Origin: Vibrio sp. HB236076
GTDB taxonomy: Bacteria > Pseudomonadota > Gammaproteobacteria > Enterobacterales > Vibrionaceae
Assembly: GCF_040957575.1 (NCBI RefSeq)
Contig: NZ_CP162601.1
Span: forward strand, 2,480,001 to 2,544,000
Direction: 5' to 3'
Length of the DNA stretch: 64,000 nucleotides
Shown: positions 10,564-20,862 of the stretch, piece after piece
Layout: each line of letters opens with the position of its first letter
How positions within the stretch are numbered: position 1 is the stretch's first letter
Made by a program: the position numbers and the translations under genes
Notes under the pieces: model-generated
Database searches by the model: none
What the model was told of the DNA's origin: nothing
The model's input: only the letters and a program-made list of their open reading frames with translations

Positions 10564-11400
10564 TTAACTTGTTTTGTTTTCTTGCATCGTTCGAATAATG
10601 GCCATCGCTTCCAAGGTTTCTTGAAAGTCATGAACTCTAATAATATGTGCCCCTTTGAGCACAGCGAGTGTGGCGCAGGTGACGCTACCGACCATACATT
10701 GCGACGGTTGCTTTTCTAGTAGTTTAAAGATCATAGATTTGCGTGACATCCCAGCCAACACCGGCAGGTTAAATTTATGAAATTTTTCTAAATTCGCCAA
10801 CAGATGATAATTGTGTTGTAACGTTTTTCCAAAACCAAAACCAGGGTCGAGAATCAAGTTCTCTCTTGGAATACCGGCCTGTTCACACGCCGACACACGT
10901 TCAGTTAAAAAATCCTCGACGTCTTGAAAGACATCGCGGTATTGAGGGGAAACTTGCATGGTTTGCGGTTGCCCTTGCATGTGCATAATACACACCGGCA
11001 CCTGTGCTTTGGCTGCCACCGCCATCGCGCCAGGCATAGTTAATGAACGGACGTCATTGATGAGATCAGCCCCGGCCTCCACCGCTTGTTTCATTACCTC
11101 AGCTTTACTGGTGTCGACAGAGATCCACACGGATGAGAATGCCCGGATCGCTTTAATCACAGGGATCACTCGAGCTAACTCTTCTTCTTCACTGACCCAT
11201 TCCGCGCCTGGACGAGTTGATTCTCCGCCTATATCGATAATGGTGACACCGGCCTCAATCATGGCTTTGGCATGGGCGACTGCGGCTTCGGTTTGACGAT
11301 ACAAGCCGCCATCAGAAAAAGAATCTGGGGTGGTATTGACTATCCCCATCACTTGGGGAGTGGTGAGATCGAGCGTTTTGTTTTTTGATTTAATCTGCAT
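10564..11400 (-). CDS. folP: Dihydropteroate synthase
   Basis: Condenses p-aminobenzoate with 6-hydroxymethyl-dihydropterin diphosphate in folate synthesis and is the target of sulfonamides. The 278-residue TIM-barrel protein shows the pterin-binding motifs [15 protein letters not shown] (about 18-32) and [11 protein letters not shown] (about 56-66), and the later DPGFGFGKT. The gene is 8 bases from glmM. Upstream, a strong terminator ends about 22 bases before its ATG, so read-through from ftsH or an unrecognised promoter inside ftsH must supply transcription. Confidence 0.97.
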   Translation of the reverse strand: MQIKSKNKTLDLTTPQVMGIVNTTPDSFSDGGLYRQTEAAVAHAKAMIEAGVTIIDIGGESTRPGAEWVSEEEELARVIPVIKAIRAFSSVWISVDTSKAEVMKQAVEAGADLINDVRSLTMPGAMAVAAKAQVPVCIMHMQGQPQTMQVSPQYRDVFQDVEDFLTERVSACEQAGIPRENLILDPGFGFGKTLQHNYHLLANLEKFHKFNLPVLAGMSRKSMIFKLLEKQPSQCMVGSVTCATLAVLKGAHIIRVHDFQETLEAMAIIRTMQENKTS

Positions 11401-11422
11401 GTGTTAACTCAGCATAACGACA

Positions 11423-11451
11423 AAAAACCCCGAGCGTGACTCGGGGTTTTT
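11423..11451 (-). terminator. Strong terminator between ftsH and folP
   Basis: AAACCCCGAG and CTCGGGGTTT arms around a 5-base loop are followed by a T-run on the minus strand. It begins about 14 bases after the ftsH stop and ends shortly before the folP start. Confidence 0.85.
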
Positions 11452-11464
11452 AATGAGGAAGAGA

Positions 11465-13447
11465 TTACTGTTTGTTCTCTGAATCCTCTGTTGAAGATTC
11501 AGGTGAAGACTTATCACTGTCAGAAGTGTCTGTCTTATTCGTCTCTTCTACTTGTTGGGAGGTAGGCTCCGCTTTCGCTACTGGCGCAGTACTGTTGGCA
11601 GCCGCTTCATCTTTTTCAACCCAACCAGCAGGCGGGCGAATGTCAGACTTACGAGCCATCAAATCGTCAATTTGGCCAGCATCAATGGTTTCGTATTTCA
11701 TCAACGCATCTTTCATTGCATGCATAATGTCCATATTCTCTTCAAGAATACGCTTAGCACGGTCGTAGTTGCGGTCGATAATTTGACGAATTTCATCGTC
11801 GATTAACTTCGCGGTATCATCAGACATGTGTTTGGTTTGTGTCACACTGCGCCCGAGGAAAACTTCCCCTTCCTCTTCAGCGTACAACAACGGACCCAAT
11901 TTATCTGAAAAGCCCCATTGAGTGACCATCTTACGTGCAATATCGGTTGCACGCTCAATATCGTTTGATGCACCGGTAGACACTTTATCAGCGCCGTAAA
12001 TGAGCTCTTCTGCCAGGCGGCCGCCATACAAGCTCGACACCATAGACTCTAAGTGTTGACGAGACATACTAATGCGATCTTGCTCAGGCAAATACATGGT
12101 CACACCCAAAGCACGGCCGCGTGGGATAATTGACACTTTGTAAACCGGGTCGTGTTCTGGTACTAAACGCCCGACAATCGCATGACCAGCTTCATGATAA
12201 GCCGTTGATTCTTTAATGTCTTCAGACATCACCATAGAACGTCGTTCTGCGCCCATCATGATTTTGTCTTTTGCCAACTCAAACTCAACCATGGTCACTT
12301 CGGTTTTGCTACCACGCGCAGCAAATAGCGCCGCTTCATTGACCAAGTTCGCCAAATCCGCACCAGAGAAGCCTGGTGTACCACGAGCAATCAACTCAGG
12401 TTTAACGTCAGATGCGGCAGACACTTTACGCATGTGTACTTTCAAGATTTGTTCACGTCCGCGTACATCTGGCAAACCAACAACCACTTGACGGTCAAAA
12501 CGGCCTGGGCGCAATAATGCCGGGTCCAAAACATCTGGGCGGTTTGTTGCGGCGATAACAATAATACCTTCGTTACCTTCAAAACCATCCATCTCTACCA
12601 GCATTTGGTTTAGGGTTTGTTCGCGTTCATCGTGACCGCCACCGACACCAGCGCCACGCTGACGACCAACCGCATCAATTTCGTCGATAAAGATAATACA
12701 AGGCGCTGCTTTCTTCGCTTGTTCAAACATATCTCGAACACGTGAAGCACCAACACCGACAAACATCTCAACAAAGTCTGAACCGGAGATAGTGAAAAAT
12801 GGTACTTTGGCTTCACCCGCAATCGCTTTTGCCAGCAAAGTTTTACCCGTACCAGGAGGGCCCACCATCAACACGCCTGTTGGGATTTTACCCCCTAATT
12901 TTTGGAAGCGGCTCGGATCGCGAAGGTAGTCAACCAGTTCTTTAACGTCTTCTTTTGCTTCATCACAACCGGCAACATCGGCAAACGTCGTTTTGATTTG
13001 CTCTTCGCTCATCATGCGAGCTTTACTCTTACCAAACGACATGGCGCCTTTACCACCGCCACCTTGCATCTGGCGCATGAAGAAAATCCACACCCCGATA
13101 AGAAGAATCATGGGGAACCACGAAATGAAAATGGTGCCCAACAAGCTTTGCTCTTCAGGTGGGGTACCTTGGACTTTGACATTTTTGTTGATCATGTCAT
13201 CCAGTAACTTTTGATCGTAAACTGGCATGTAAGTCACGTACTTTGCCGTTCCACCACGACGAGTGAAGGTAATTTCACTGTCTTTGAAGGTCGCTTCCTG
13301 AATTTGACCTTGTCCAACTTCCTGAACAAAAGTCGTGTAGTCAACTGCTCGCCCACTGCTATCGCCTGGACCGAAGCTCTGGAATACCGACATCAATACA
13401 ACGGCGATAACCAGCCACAGAATTAAATTTTTTGCCATGTCACTCAA
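11465..13447 (-). CDS. ftsH: ATP-dependent zinc metalloprotease FtsH
   Basis: Membrane-anchored hexameric AAA+ protease that degrades SecY, LpxC, sigma-32 and damaged membrane proteins. The 660-residue protein has two N-terminal membrane helices (about 7-25 and 108-125) around a periplasmic loop. Walker A is GPPGTGKT near 195, Walker B and the second region of homology follow, and the zinc site is HEAGH near 417-421. The tail is rich in Ser, Asp and Glu. The frame opens with TTG at 13447 ([11 protein letters not shown]), 8 bases after GAGAGG. The in-frame ATG at 13438 (MAKNLILW) is the start often given in E. coli, so the start is uncertain by three residues. It lies downstream of rlmE in the conserved pair. 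Confidence 0.97.
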   Translation of the reverse strand: MSDMAKNLILWLVIAVVLMSVFQSFGPGDSSGRAVDYTTFVQEVGQGQIQEATFKDSEITFTRRGGTAKYVTYMPVYDQKLLDDMINKNVKVQGTPPEEQSLLGTIFISWFPMILLIGVWIFFMRQMQGGGGKGAMSFGKSKARMMSEEQIKTTFADVAGCDEAKEDVKELVDYLRDPSRFQKLGGKIPTGVLMVGPPGTGKTLLAKAIAGEAKVPFFTISGSDFVEMFVGVGASRVRDMFEQAKKAAPCIIFIDEIDAVGRQRGAGVGGGHDEREQTLNQMLVEMDGFEGNEGIIVIAATNRPDVLDPALLRPGRFDRQVVVGLPDVRGREQILKVHMRKVSAASDVKPELIARGTPGFSGADLANLVNEAALFAARGSKTEVTMVEFELAKDKIMMGAERRSMVMSEDIKESTAYHEAGHAIVGRLVPEHDPVYKVSIIPRGRALGVTMYLPEQDRISMSRQHLESMVSSLYGGRLAEELIYGADKVSTGASNDIERATDIARKMVTQWGFSDKLGPLLYAEEEGEVFLGRSVTQTKHMSDDTAKLIDDEIRQIIDRNYDRAKRILEENMDIMHAMKDALMKYETIDAGQIDDLMARKSDIRPPAGWVEKDEAAANSTAPVAKAEPTSQQVEETNKTDTSDSDKSSPESSTEDSENKQ

Positions 13448-13545
13448 GGTGTCAGCCTCTCGATAACTAATTGTAATTAAAGGTAGGGTACTACAGTTTT
13501 TACACTGTAGCTATGCATACATTGCCGCACTTAACGCCTAATTAG

Positions 13546-14175
13546 TTACCCTTTGTAACCAGTTGCAACAATGTAGACTTCACGAGAGCGAGCCCTCGAC
13601 GAGTCGGGTTTGCGTATTTTGACCACTTTGAAGAGATCGCGTACGTCTTTTACATATTGATCGAAGCCTTCACCTTGGAAGACTTTGACCACAAAGCTAC
13701 CATTAGCAGCTAGAACTTGTCGACACATATCTAAGGCCAATTCGACTAAATACATGGCTCTAGGCTGATCAACCGACAAATTTCCCGCCATGTTAGGCGC
13801 CATATCAGACATCACAACATCGACCATATCGGGTTGAATTCTATCGAGCAAAGCCTCTAAAACCGCATCTTCACGGAAATCACCTTGCAAAAACGCAACA
13901 CCGGCAATGGAATCCATTGGCAGAATATCACATGCAATGACTTGCCCTGACTCTCCGACAATATTCGCGGCATATTGTGACCAACCACCAGGCGCGGCTC
14001 CTAAATCGACAACCGTCATGCCGGGTTTAAGCAACTGATCTTTGCCTTGAATTTCTTCAATTTTAAAGATTGCCCGAGAGCGATAACCCTTTTTTTTGGC
14101 TTCGTTTACGTATTTGTCATCGAAGTGTTCTTTCAACCATCGGCCTGAACTGGCTGAATGTTTCTTTTTGCTCAT
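13546..14175 (-). CDS. rlmE: 23S rRNA (uridine-2552-2'-O)-methyltransferase RlmE
   Basis: Methylates the 2'-OH of U2552 in the 23S A-loop, late in 50S assembly. I place the start at the ATG at 14175 ([18 protein letters not shown]), which has GGGA a few bases upstream and gives 209 residues, the same as E. coli RrmJ; the frame extends six codons further. The SAM-binding motif [15 protein letters not shown] lies near residue 50, the motif SDMAPN near 124 holds a catalytic aspartate, and FVKVFQGEG supplies a catalytic lysine. It precedes ftsH, as in E. coli, and is divergent from yhbY. Confidence 0.96.
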   Translation of the reverse strand: MSKKKHSASSGRWLKEHFDDKYVNEAKKKGYRSRAIFKIEEIQGKDQLLKPGMTVVDLGAAPGGWSQYAANIVGESGQVIACDILPMDSIAGVAFLQGDFREDAVLEALLDRIQPDMVDVVMSDMAPNMAGNLSVDQPRAMYLVELALDMCRQVLAANGSFVVKVFQGEGFDQYVKDVRDLFKVVKIRKPDSSRARSREVYIVATGYKG

Positions 14176-14279
14176 GAGTATCCCAAATTTCAACGTGACT
14201 AATAAATGATAGTCTTCCGGTTAAGATGGCGTTAAAATACGCGTTTTCAACCCTTATCTTAAATAAATTTGAGTACGTA

Positions 14280-14576
14280 ATGAACCTAAGCACAAAACAA
14301 AAGCAGTACCTTAAAGGCCTAGCACACAATCTCAAACCCGTCGTACTGATGGGAGCAAACGGTCTCACAGAAGCAGTACTGGCCGAAATTGAGATTGCAT
14401 TGGATCATCACGAACTGATCAAAATCAAGGTTGCATCTGAAGATCGCGACACTAAGAATTTGATCATCGATGCCATCGTTCGTGAAACGAAAGCAGAAAA
14501 AGTACAAACTATTGGTAAAGTACTGGTTCTATATCGCCAGACAGAAGACCGTAAAATCGAACTGCCTCGTAAGTAA
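14280..14576 (+). CDS. yhbY: Ribosome assembly RNA-binding protein YhbY (CRM domain)
   Basis: Single-domain CRM (CRS1-YhbY) protein associated with 50S precursors. The chosen ATG at 14280 gives 98 residues, beginning MNLSTKQKQYLKGLAHNLKP; an 18-residue upstream extension of the frame is not conserved and lies in the promoter region. The signature GANGLTEAVLAEIE, with its GxxG-like loop, is at about 23-36. It is divergent from rlmE, as in E. coli, and ends at a bidirectional terminator shared with greA. Confidence 0.94.
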   Translation: MNLSTKQKQYLKGLAHNLKPVVLMGANGLTEAVLAEIEIALDHHELIKIKVASEDRDTKNLIIDAIVRETKAEKVQTIGKVLVLYRQTEDRKIELPRK

Positions 14577-14598
14577 CGTCTGTTTATACGTTAAAACA

Positions 14599-14624
14599 AA
14601 AAAGACGGCTCACACCGTCTTTTT
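14599..14624. terminator. Bidirectional terminator between yhbY and the greA side
   Basis: AAAAGACGG and CCGTCTTTT arms around a short loop have A/T runs on both sides. It lies 22 bases after the yhbY stop and about 145 bases past the greA stop on the other strand. Confidence 0.85.
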
Positions 14625-14768
14625 GTTTTTTATTTGAAGCATCTCTCATTAAAAAAGAGTCATTGTTCAAATGATCGCCGCCTTGATTCTCAGCAGAGTG
14701 CTTTTATCGCGCTTTGCCTCATTGTGTCCCGTGACAAAACCTGTGCCAACGCGATAGAGAGACAGGGG

Positions 14769-15242
14769 TTAGATATAGTCAACACTGTCAATTTCAAAGT
14801 CGCGATCGCCGCCAGGCGTAGAGATCACTACTTCGTCACCTTCCATCTTGCCAATCAAACCTCGGGCAATCGGTGAGCTTACAGATATTAGACCCGCTTT
14901 GATATTTGCTTCATCGTTACCGACAATTTGATAGCGTTTTTCTTCTTCGGTATCGCAATCAATCAGCGTAACCGTGGCGCCAAAGATAACTTTGCCCGTG
15001 TTGTCCATTTTGGTCACGTCAATAACTTGGGCAACCGATAATTTGTACTCTATATCGCGAATTTGAGCTTCACAAATCCCCTGCTCTTCACGAGCGGCGT
15101 GGTATTCCGCGTTTTCTTTTAAATCGCCCAACTCACGTGCTTCAGCAATTGCTGCGGAGATTTTTGGACGAAGCTTTAATAAACGGTCAAGCTCTTCTCG
15201 CAGCTTCTTTTCGCCGCGAACTGTCATAGGAATTTTTTCCAT
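14769..15242 (-). CDS. greA: Transcription elongation factor GreA
   Basis: Enters the RNA polymerase secondary channel and stimulates transcript cleavage to rescue backtracked complexes. The 157-residue protein has the N-terminal coiled coil (about 1-75) with acidic tip residues in [18 protein letters not shown], and a C-terminal FKBP-like domain. The start is the ATG at 15242 after GAGGT. Its leader contains an 11-base-pair hairpin followed by T residues (15283-15310), a likely attenuator like the E. coli greA leader that yields GraL RNA. It is divergent from dacB, a conserved pairing. Confidence 0.97.
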   Translation of the reverse strand: MEKIPMTVRGEKKLREELDRLLKLRPKISAAIAEARELGDLKENAEYHAAREEQGICEAQIRDIEYKLSVAQVIDVTKMDNTGKVIFGATVTLIDCDTEEEKRYQIVGNDEANIKAGLISVSSPIARGLIGKMEGDEVVISTPGGDRDFEIDSVDYI

Positions 15243-15282
15243 TTTTTACCTCTATGCCAAAGTGTTCTTTGGACAAAATAAA

Positions 15283-15310
15283 ACTACCTAGTCGAGCGAG
15301 ACTAGGTAGT
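15283..15310 (-). promoter_or_regulatory. Terminator-like hairpin in the greA leader (GraL-like)
   Basis: Perfect 11-base arms ACTACCTAGTC (15283-15293) and GACTAGGTAGT (15300-15310) enclose a 6-base loop. On the minus strand the stem is followed by TTTATTTTG, 40 bases before greA. This fits premature termination in the greA leader, as known in E. coli. A second small hairpin (15257-15272) lies next to the ribosome-binding site. Confidence 0.65.
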
Positions 15311-15499
15311 CATATGCGTGAAACAATTCGTGTTAGTGTAAACAAATATGGGGGTGAAATCATCTATATTCAAGGCTAACTGAGAAACGCTTATCAATTC
15401 TTACAACGATTTTGACAAATCCAAGACTTAGTTCACTAGAGGGATGGGCAAACTCTCGCTATACTCAAAACTCAAACGAACCATTGGTCCTCACAGCTC

Positions 15500-16933
15500 A
15501 TGCCAGATCGCACTTTAATACTTTCACTGCTTTTTTTTCTTTGCTCACTCTTGGGGCCTTATTCACTGGCAGACACTCTTGAGCTCGATACTTTACCGCA
15601 GAATACCCGCTATTATTTCCAAGTGGAAAACCTATCCGACCCTAGTGATAACTTCATACAGAATAATCAAGACGGCTTTTTTCCACCCGCGAGCACCCAA
15701 AAACTGTTGACCGCATTAGCCGCTAAACTCGAACTTGAGCCCGATTTCCACTATCGGACTGAATTATCGAAAAAAGCAGACCATTGGTATTTGCATTTTA
15801 GCGGCGATCCCACATTGTCGCGCCAAGATTTGTTAACACTATTAACCCAAGCCAAGGAGCAAGGGTTAACCCATATCAAAGGCAACCTTTATATTGACGA
15901 CACTCACTTTTCAGGACTTGGCAATGCCGTAGGTTCTCCTTGGGATGCACTGGGGGTTTGTTATAGCGCGCCCAGTCAGGCGACCAATTTAGATCACAAT
16001 TGTATCCCTGGTGCCCTTTATACGTCTGCCAGTGGAAAAACGCGTGTCAATGTCCCTAAACAATATCCTATTTATGTCGACAATCAAGCCGTCACGGTAA
16101 CCTCTAGCGTAAAGAAACAACAGCATTGCGAACTCCATCTGCAAGCGACCAATGACAATCACTATGTATTAAGTGGGTGCATTGTCGAGAGAGAGAAGCC
16201 CTTACCGCTGAATTTTGCCGTCAGAAATACCTCGCTCTATACCACTCAAGTTATCTATCAACAGCTCAATCAGCTAGGCATTACCCTTGATGGACAAGTT
16301 CTTACCGCCCCTCGCCCCAAGGACAGTGAACTCATCGCGCAACATCAATCCCAACCGTTAGATGATTTACTCAAAGTCATGTTGAGAAAATCAGATAACC
16401 TCATTGCGGACAGCATGACCAAAACCCTAGGACAAAAATTCTTCTTTCAACCAGGTAATTTTGATAACGGTACCGAAGCCATTAAGCAAATTTTACTCAG
16501 TAAAGCAGGCATTGACCTCACCCATGCTCAGATTGTTGATGGCTCAGGCCTGTCGAGGAGTAATCGACTGACGGCGGGAATGTTACTCGACGTGTTGCGC
16601 TATATTGGGCAACACGACAAGACACTGAATTTCGTCACACTGTTGCCTCGTTCCGGTCAATCAGGCACGCTTAAATACCGACGTAGTATGCTCGCGAGCC
16701 CTGTAAAGGGAAACATAGCCGCCAAAAGTGGTACGCTGTATGGCACCAAAAACATGGCGGGGTTTGCCTTAAATGAACAAGGTGAGCCCACGCGAATATT
16801 TCTACAATTGGTGAGTGATTACTTTCCAGAAAAAGACCGTAAGACCTCTCCTTTAACCCAAGTAGAACGGCGTTTTTACCCTTTGGTTGTGCAACGTGAC
16901 ATGGCCCTTGCTCAACAACGGCCTCATCAATAG
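15500..16933 (+). CDS. dacB: D-alanyl-D-alanine carboxypeptidase/endopeptidase (PBP4)
   Basis: Periplasmic class C low-molecular-mass penicillin-binding protein that trims pentapeptides and cleaves cross-links. The 477-residue product has a signal peptide (about 1-24, cut after YSLA). The catalytic motifs follow in order: STQK with nucleophile Ser about 65, SDN near residue 298, and KSGT near 412. The large insert between the first two motifs is typical of the family. The gene is divergent from greA, as in E. coli. Its last seven bases overlap the end of the convergent gene at 16927. Confidence 0.96.
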   Translation: MPDRTLILSLLFFLCSLLGPYSLADTLELDTLPQNTRYYFQVENLSDPSDNFIQNNQDGFFPPASTQKLLTALAAKLELEPDFHYRTELSKKADHWYLHFSGDPTLSRQDLLTLLTQAKEQGLTHIKGNLYIDDTHFSGLGNAVGSPWDALGVCYSAPSQATNLDHNCIPGALYTSASGKTRVNVPKQYPIYVDNQAVTVTSSVKKQQHCELHLQATNDNHYVLSGCIVEREKPLPLNFAVRNTSLYTTQVIYQQLNQLGITLDGQVLTAPRPKDSELIAQHQSQPLDDLLKVMLRKSDNLIADSMTKTLGQKFFFQPGNFDNGTEAIKQILLSKAGIDLTHAQIVDGSGLSRSNRLTAGMLLDVLRYIGQHDKTLNFVTLLPRSGQSGTLKYRRSMLASPVKGNIAAKSGTLYGTKNMAGFALNEQGEPTRIFLQLVSDYFPEKDRKTSPLTQVERRFYPLVVQRDMALAQQRPHQ

Positions 16934-17262
16934 AAAAGAGGGACAGGGATCACCAACACGCCTAAAGCAATGAATACTTTTACCCAACGAGGCAAAGTAT
17001 AATGACTCTCAGGGGCCGCAGTCAGAGCGATGTGATAGGAATGAGCCCGTTCGGGGGCTTGCTGGCTAAGCTCTTTAAGCCAGAGTTTAACTCGATCCGC
17101 ATCACACTGCGAAAGTACGGCTAATCCCTCGTCAAAAGACATCAGCAATAGCAAGCGAACTTGGTGTGAATTGTCGTACATTAAAAAAGCTTTGGTCGCC
17201 GCTTGGATATCTTGCTCAGAAAAGCGCCCTTTTGGCGAATAATGGTTTGTCATCGGCATCAT
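16927..17262 (-). CDS. Hypothetical small protein with a C-terminal membrane segment
   Basis: I do not recognise this 111-residue protein. The start is supported by TAGGAGCAACAAT right before the ATG. The first 85 residues are soluble and mostly helical in character (KAFLMYDNSHQVRLLLLMSF, then DADRVKLWLKELSQQ). A single hydrophobic stretch (about 91-110, VKVFIALGVLVIPVPLFY) reaches the very C-terminus, so it may be a tail-anchored inner-membrane protein. It is convergent with dacB and overlaps its stop by seven bases. No operon partner is visible. Codon use looks like that of its neighbours. The function is unknown. Confidence 0.75.
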   Translation of the reverse strand: MMPMTNHYSPKGRFSEQDIQAATKAFLMYDNSHQVRLLLLMSFDEGLAVLSQCDADRVKLWLKELSQQAPERAHSYHIALTAAPESHYTLPRWVKVFIALGVLVIPVPLFY

Positions 17263-17781
17263 ATTGTTGCTCCTAATATCATAGGATCAAATCCTTCGCT
17301 TCTCCTCAAATGAGATAACTTATTGTGGAAAAGCAAACGCCAACGGAGAAACAGATAGCAAGGAGTCACCTCCTCAGATCCGCTTATCCCTTAACGCTTG
17401 GACAAGGGGTGTTATAAGTTCATTATGCTCAACCTCTTAATTGATCCTGATTAATTCATTTAACCATAGTATAGCAAAATTGATCGCCTTTTGCTCACCC
17501 TTCTCAAACGCCTTCCATGCTCAGGGTTGCGCCGTGATTGCTTTTCGTTGACTACCAATGTCAATGGCAGGGAGCTGGGCAAGGTTTTTTAGGAATCTAT
17601 TTGCACCGCCAATCGCACAGCGATACTATTTATTTTGGTGTAGCACAATCGCCGATTTACCTGGCCGGTAAAAAAAACAATGTGAGCTTTCTTCGCGTTG
17701 TACCAATACTGACATAGCGTATTTTATCGAGCACCATTACTCCTTCTAAGGGCATGCGCTTTTCAACACTAAGAGACTTCC
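17263..17781. other. 519-base gap with no recognisable gene
   Basis: No convincing coding frame is seen. Small inverted repeats occur (for example AGGAG/CTCCT near 17370-17383 and CCCTT/AAGGG near 17388-17407), but no strong terminator. It probably holds divergent promoters for the genes at 17262 and 17782 and could hide a small RNA. AT-rich segments near 17440-17480 and 17715-17730 could serve as promoters. Confidence 0.4.
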
Positions 17782-18219
17782 ATGGACCAAGAGCCGATTA
17801 CACGAAAAGAAAAAATCAAAAGAAAAGGGTTTGCCTGTATTGGCTGGACCAGTGTGATTCTCGGTTTAATTGGGATCACCGTGCCTTTGTTGCCCACTGT
17901 GCCTTTTATTTTATTGGCACTGTATTGTTTTGGCTGCTCATCTCCTGCATTTCAGCAATGGCTATTGGATCATCCTAAACTCGGCCCTATGGCAAGGCGA
18001 TTAAAAAACAATTCAGGACTGACCAAAAAAGAAAAGATCAATGCGTTAATTATGATCTGGCTCTCGATGGGGGCGGTGGCGTACTTTGTCGCTTGGGGTA
18101 CACATTGGTTTTATGCCATTGCAGGCCTCTTGGCGTTTGAAACCTGGTTTATTTTACGCTTTAAAACCGCCGACAAAAAGATCGCAACGAAACCGAAAAC
18201 AGAAAAAACCCCTAATTAA
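17782..18219 (+). CDS. DUF454 (YbaN-like) inner-membrane protein
   Basis: A 145-residue protein of the YbaN/DUF454 family, whose function is not established. It has three hydrophobic segments (about 20-52, 93-108 and 112-127). The family signature PLLPTVPFILLALYCF is followed by SSPAFQQWLLDHPKLGP near residues 53-70. The start ATG has AAGAGA upstream. The C-terminal tail is lysine-rich. The last codons overlap the stem of the tyrS terminator on the opposite strand. Family assignment is confident; the role is unknown. Confidence 0.88.
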   Translation: MDQEPITRKEKIKRKGFACIGWTSVILGLIGITVPLLPTVPFILLALYCFGCSSPAFQQWLLDHPKLGPMARRLKNNSGLTKKEKINALIMIWLSMGAVAYFVAWGTHWFYAIAGLLAFETWFILRFKTADKKIATKPKTEKTPN

Positions 18220-18229
18220 ATTAGGGGTT
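18207..18229 (-). terminator. tyrS terminator overlapping the 3' end of the DUF454 gene
   Basis: AACCCCTAATT and its complement form a stem of about 11 base pairs. On the minus strand it is followed by TTTTTT, so it terminates tyrS. On the plus strand no T-run follows. It spans the stop codon of the convergent gene. Confidence 0.8.
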
Positions 18230-18258
18230 GAATATGCAATCAGTTTTTTTACAAGCGA

Positions 18259-19446
18259 TTATTGAATGGTAATACGAGCAAATTTGCGTTTGCCAACTTG
18301 GAAGACATAAGTCCCAGCCTGTGGCACAAACTTAGCATCTACTGCTTTTTCACCATCAATTTTTGCCGCACCTTGTTTTACCATTCTCATGGCATCTGAT
18401 GTCGAAGCACATAAGCCAGCTTCTTTTAGCAAGTTACTCAAGGGTAAGCCGGCTTCAAAGGTAAACTCTGGCATTTCATCCGGAATCGCCCCTTTTTGGA
18501 AACGATTGATAAATTCTTGTTCTGCGGCATCGGCATCGGCTTCGGTATGGAAACGAGCAATAATTTCTTTAGCTAATAAGATTTTGATATCACGTGGGTT
18601 TTTCCCATTCGCGATCTCAGCTTTAAATTGCGCAATTTCCTCTAATGGGCGGAATGACAGCAATTCGTAGTAACTCCACATCAAATCATCCGAGATTGAC
18701 ATGATCTTGCCAAACATTTCACTCGGTGCTTCGGTAATACCAATATAGTTATGCGCCGACTTCGACATTTTCTTTTCGCCATCCAGGCCAACCAAAAGCG
18801 GCATCATTAATACCACTTGAGGCTTCTGACCATGCGCTTTTTGCAGTTCACGCCCCATCAATAAATTGAATTTTTGGTCCGTACCACCAAGCTCAACATC
18901 CGTCTCCATGGCGACAGAGTCATAGCCTTGGAGTAATGGGTACATAAACTCGTGAATCGCAATAGCTTGGCCATTTTGGTAACGTTTTTTAAAGTCATCG
19001 CGCTCAAGCATACGCGCTACGGTTTGGTTGGCCGCAAGGCGGATCATCCCTTCCGCACCAAGCTCAGATAACCACTCAGAGTTAAATTGAATTTTGGTTT
19101 TCTCAGGATCTAAAATTTTAAACACTTGCTGTTTATAGGTTTCAGCATTGCGGATAACGTCTTCACGGGTCAAAGGAGGACGGGTTGTGTTTTTGCCCGT
19201 TGGATCGCCGACCATACCGGTAAAATCGCCGATCAAGAAAGTGACTTCATGGCCGAGCTCTTGGAAGGCACGCAATTTATTCAAAATCACGGTATGCCCC
19301 AAGTGAATGTCTGGTGCTGTCGGATCCGCCCCAAGCTTAATGCGCAACGGACGATCTTCTTTTAATTTTGTAATTAACTCTTCTTCGGGAATTAACTCTT
19401 CCACACCACGCTTAATTTCGGCCAATGCCGCTTCAAGACTCGCCAT
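18259..19446 (-). CDS. tyrS: Tyrosyl-tRNA synthetase
   Basis: Class I synthetase that charges tRNA-Tyr. The 395-residue enzyme has the HIGH-type motif HLGH at 48-51, [16 protein letters not shown] near 187, KMSKS near 233 and a C-terminal S4-like RNA-binding domain (about 330-395). The ATG at 19446 begins [18 protein letters not shown]. This length and motif pattern fit the TyrRZ-like branch rather than the 424-residue E. coli form. Its terminator lies about 30 bases downstream. Divergent from the M23 peptidase gene at 19516. Confidence 0.96.
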   Translation of the reverse strand: MASLEAALAEIKRGVEELIPEEELITKLKEDRPLRIKLGADPTAPDIHLGHTVILNKLRAFQELGHEVTFLIGDFTGMVGDPTGKNTTRPPLTREDVIRNAETYKQQVFKILDPEKTKIQFNSEWLSELGAEGMIRLAANQTVARMLERDDFKKRYQNGQAIAIHEFMYPLLQGYDSVAMETDVELGGTDQKFNLLMGRELQKAHGQKPQVVLMMPLLVGLDGEKKMSKSAHNYIGITEAPSEMFGKIMSISDDLMWSYYELLSFRPLEEIAQFKAEIANGKNPRDIKILLAKEIIARFHTEADADAAEQEFINRFQKGAIPDEMPEFTFEAGLPLSNLLKEAGLCASTSDAMRMVKQGAAKIDGEKAVDAKFVPQAGTYVFQVGKRKFARITIQ

Positions 19447-19515
19447 TGTTTGTTCACTCCCACAAATTTGGCAAAAATAGATTAGCGCATAAGTGTACTT
19501 GAATAGCGATGTTTT

Positions 19516-20862
19516 TTGAAACAGGTTAGACTAGGAACAAGGGATTTTTACGACTCATTGCTAATGTTTTTACCAATCAAGACTATTTTTAACACTTTGC
19601 CTCGCTTTCATCGTATCGGGGTCGGTTTTTTTAGCGCCTTAATTTTTGTCGCGTGTTTACTTCCAGATGAAGCATCTTTGAGTGAAAACGATCGCAAAAG
19701 AAAATACGTGGTTGGCCAGCGTTATAGCTTGCCTTTAGACATCGATCTTTTTTACTCTCCCGAAAAGCCAGTCCACAGCCTTGATTGGCAACATTACCAA
19801 GTCCAACCTGGTGAAAGTACCGCTTTACTATTCAAACGAATTGGCCTCTCACCCACCTTGCTTTATCGCATCATGAATAGCAGCCAAGAAATTAAAAGTC
19901 AGCTGAGCAATTTACGACCGGGCGACAAACTGGCCTTTGGCTTTGATCAAGAAAAGCAATTAACTGAATTACGACGAGGGCTCAATCAATTCGAAACCTT
20001 TGTCGTCGTCAAAGGAGAGCAGGGGTATCAATCTCGCACCGATAAAAAGCACATCGATTATCAATACAACTACACCGAAGCGACCATCACTTCCAATTTT
20101 TGGAATGCCGCGATCAGTGCCAATCTCACTCCTAACCAAATCATGGCCATTGCCGGTATGTTTGGCTGGGATATTGATTTTGCTTTAGACATTCGTCAAC
20201 AAGACAGCTTTAAGGTGCTTTACCAAGATATGATTGTCGAGGGCGAAGTGGTTGGAAAAGGCAAAATTCTCGCGGCGACGTTTACCAACCAAGGCGATAC
20301 CTTTACCGCCATACTAGACGAAAATAGCGATCAGTATTTCGATAAAAATGGCCGCGCAATGAAAAAAGCCTTTTTGCGGGCACCGATCGATTTTCGTCGT
20401 GTCAGCTCAAATTTTAACCCCAAACGGCTACACCCAGTCACAGGGTTAGTTAAACCCCATCGCGGCACCGATTACGTGGCCCCTGTAGGGACTCCGATCT
20501 GGGCGGCTGGTGATGGTGTCGTACAAAAAGCCGGATACAATCGCTTTAATGGCAATTATGTGTTTATCCGTCATAGTAATACGTACATTACCAAGTACTT
20601 ACATATGAAAAAACGCCTCGTTAATACCGGCCAACGAGTGAAGCAGGGGCAAACGATCGGCACGTTAGGCAGTACAGGTCGGGTAACCGGTGCGCATTTA
20701 CACTACGAATTTCTGGTCAATGGCGTTCACAAGAACCCAAGAACGGTTGACTTACCACTGTCAAAATCATTACAAGGCAAAGCTAAAGCAACCTTTATTG
20801 CCAATGCCAATTTACGCTTACAAAAACTCGAACAGTACCAGCAATTGCTTTCTATGCAATAA
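19516..20862 (+). CDS. M23 family peptidoglycan DD-metalloendopeptidase (MepM/Shy-type)
   Basis: Cell-envelope zinc endopeptidase that probably cuts peptidoglycan cross-links for growth. An N-terminal hydrophobic segment (about 35-48) serves as signal or anchor. A LysM/OapA-like region follows (about 93-138, [18 protein letters not shown]). The C-terminal M23 domain shows the zinc motifs HRGTD (near 315) and HLHYE (near 395). The frame opens at a TTG at 19516. The ATG at 19564 (MFLPIKTIF) is an equally plausible start and would give 432 residues. It is divergent from tyrS. The exact orthologue among the several Vibrio Shy proteins cannot be decided here. Confidence 0.9.
   Translation: MKQVRLGTRDFYDSLLMFLPIKTIFNTLPRFHRIGVGFFSALIFVACLLPDEASLSENDRKRKYVVGQRYSLPLDIDLFYSPEKPVHSLDWQHYQVQPGESTALLFKRIGLSPTLLYRIMNSSQEIKSQLSNLRPGDKLAFGFDQEKQLTELRRGLNQFETFVVVKGEQGYQSRTDKKHIDYQYNYTEATITSNFWNAAISANLTPNQIMAIAGMFGWDIDFALDIRQQDSFKVLYQDMIVEGEVVGKGKILAATFTNQGDTFTAILDENSDQYFDKNGRAMKKAFLRAPIDFRRVSSNFNPKRLHPVTGLVKPHRGTDYVAPVGTPIWAAGDGVVQKAGYNRFNGNYVFIRHSNTYITKYLHMKKRLVNTGQRVKQGQTIGTLGSTGRVTGAHLHYEFLVNGVHKNPRTVDLPLSKSLQGKAKATFIANANLRLQKLEQYQQLLSMQ

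Noticed and set aside
13491..13510. 7-base-pair hairpin between rlmE and ftsH
   Set aside because: Short stem with a 6-base loop and no T-run in the reading direction that would make it a terminator; likely incidental.
17564..17671. 35-codon frame (MAGSWARFFRN start) in the large gap
   Set aside because: No ribosome-binding site and no recognisable feature; such a short frame is expected by chance.
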